Of a DNA stretch of 6,576 nt, positions 6,456-6,576 are shown in pieces (position 1 is the first letter of the stretch; each line of letters begins with the position of its first letter). Under the pieces are notes generated by a model, which ran no database searches, had not been told where the DNA came from, and saw only the letters and a list, made by a program, of their open reading frames with translations. Origin of the DNA: Pseudomonadota bacterium (GTDB lineage: Bacteria; Desulfobacterota; Desulfobacteria; Desulfobacterales; RPRI01); contig JAHJQU010000188.1 of assembly GCA_018819005.1 (NCBI GenBank), positions 1 to 6,576 of the forward strand. Direction: 5' to 3'. The position numbers were made by a program, and so were the translations under genes.

Positions 6456-6576
6456 TGTTTTATTATCCATAAGGTAATTATACAAATAATGGCCATCAAG
6501 AGGGACGATGTAAACATGATGGTCCATGCATTCTTTACATCTTTTTTATCCGTTTCCTTCAGTCTGTCACCAATAG
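6452..6576 (-). CDS. cbiB: Adenosylcobinamide-phosphate synthase, C-terminal end only
   Basis: The last 40 codons of a gene enter from the right edge and stop at a TGA (6454-6452) inside the ATGA overlap with cobD. The piece begins IGDRLKETDKKDVKNAW, containing the IGD motif that stands near the end of CbiB (also called CobD in the aerobic naming). It then has one hydrophobic segment of about 20 residues (IMFTSSLLMAIICIITLWII) and ends in KQ, like the closing membrane helix of this polytopic inner-membrane enzyme. CbiB condenses adenosylcobyric acid with aminopropanol phosphate, the product of the next gene. The fragment is short, so the call leans on the IGD motif, the helix and the neighbours. 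No disruption is seen in the visible part. Confidence 0.8.
   Translation of the reverse strand, partial: IGDRLKETDKKDVKNAWTIMFTSSLLMAIICIITLWIIKQ

Noticed and set aside
6456..6527. In-frame N-terminal extension of cobD (24 extra residues from an ATG at 6527)
   Set aside because: The extra residues overlap the cbiB coding frame, have no CobD similarity, and the ATGA overlap at 6455 followed by the typical MKNEHGGN start explains the gene better.

Overview
All ten genes seen in this window lie on the minus strand, so transcription runs from the right end to the left. The set points to a Gram-negative bacterium with an outer membrane (TonB-ExbB-ExbD) that assembles the cobalamin nucleotide loop itself, using gene families of the CbiB/CobD/CobU/CobT/CobS/CobC type. 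The style, with moderate GC, tightly packed co-directional genes and a TonB system attached to a corrinoid operon, would fit an anaerobic Desulfobacterota (former Deltaproteobacteria) genome. That placement is an inference from gene content, not a sequence match.

Right to middle (6576 to 2330): the late cobalamin block. In transcription order it holds the last 40 codons of cbiB (adenosylcobinamide-phosphate synthase), cobD (threonine-phosphate decarboxylase, which supplies the aminopropanol arm), cobU (cobinamide kinase/guanylyltransferase), cobT (which makes alpha-ribazole phosphate from a benzimidazole base), cobS (which joins AdoCbi-GDP to alpha-ribazole or its phosphate) and cobC (which removes the phosphate). 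Together these six steps turn adenosylcobyric acid into adenosylcobalamin. Junctions are very tight: ATGA overlaps at cbiB/cobD and cobD/cobU, and gaps of 28, 13 and 3 bases after that. Two long reading frames should be trimmed: cobD most likely starts at 6455 (not 6527) and cobU at 5382 (not 5484).

Middle to left (2274 to 501): exbB, exbD and tonB, joined by two 4-base overlaps (ATGA and GTGA). This is a complete inner-membrane energy-transduction unit for outer-membrane receptors. It starts only 55 bases after cobC on the same strand, so a job in corrinoid uptake, for example powering a BtuB-like receptor, is the obvious reading, although no receptor is in the window.

Left end (500 to 1): a 144-base intergenic stretch with no convincing terminator, then the first 118 codons of a hotdog-fold (PaaI-type) thioesterase that runs off the window and has no visible link to B12.

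I see no RNA genes, mobile elements, CRISPR arrays or cobalamin riboswitch. The window is mostly a well-understood pathway. The points worth a second look are the TonB unit coupled to the cobalamin operon, the atypical TonB, and the AT-rich dyad in front of exbB.
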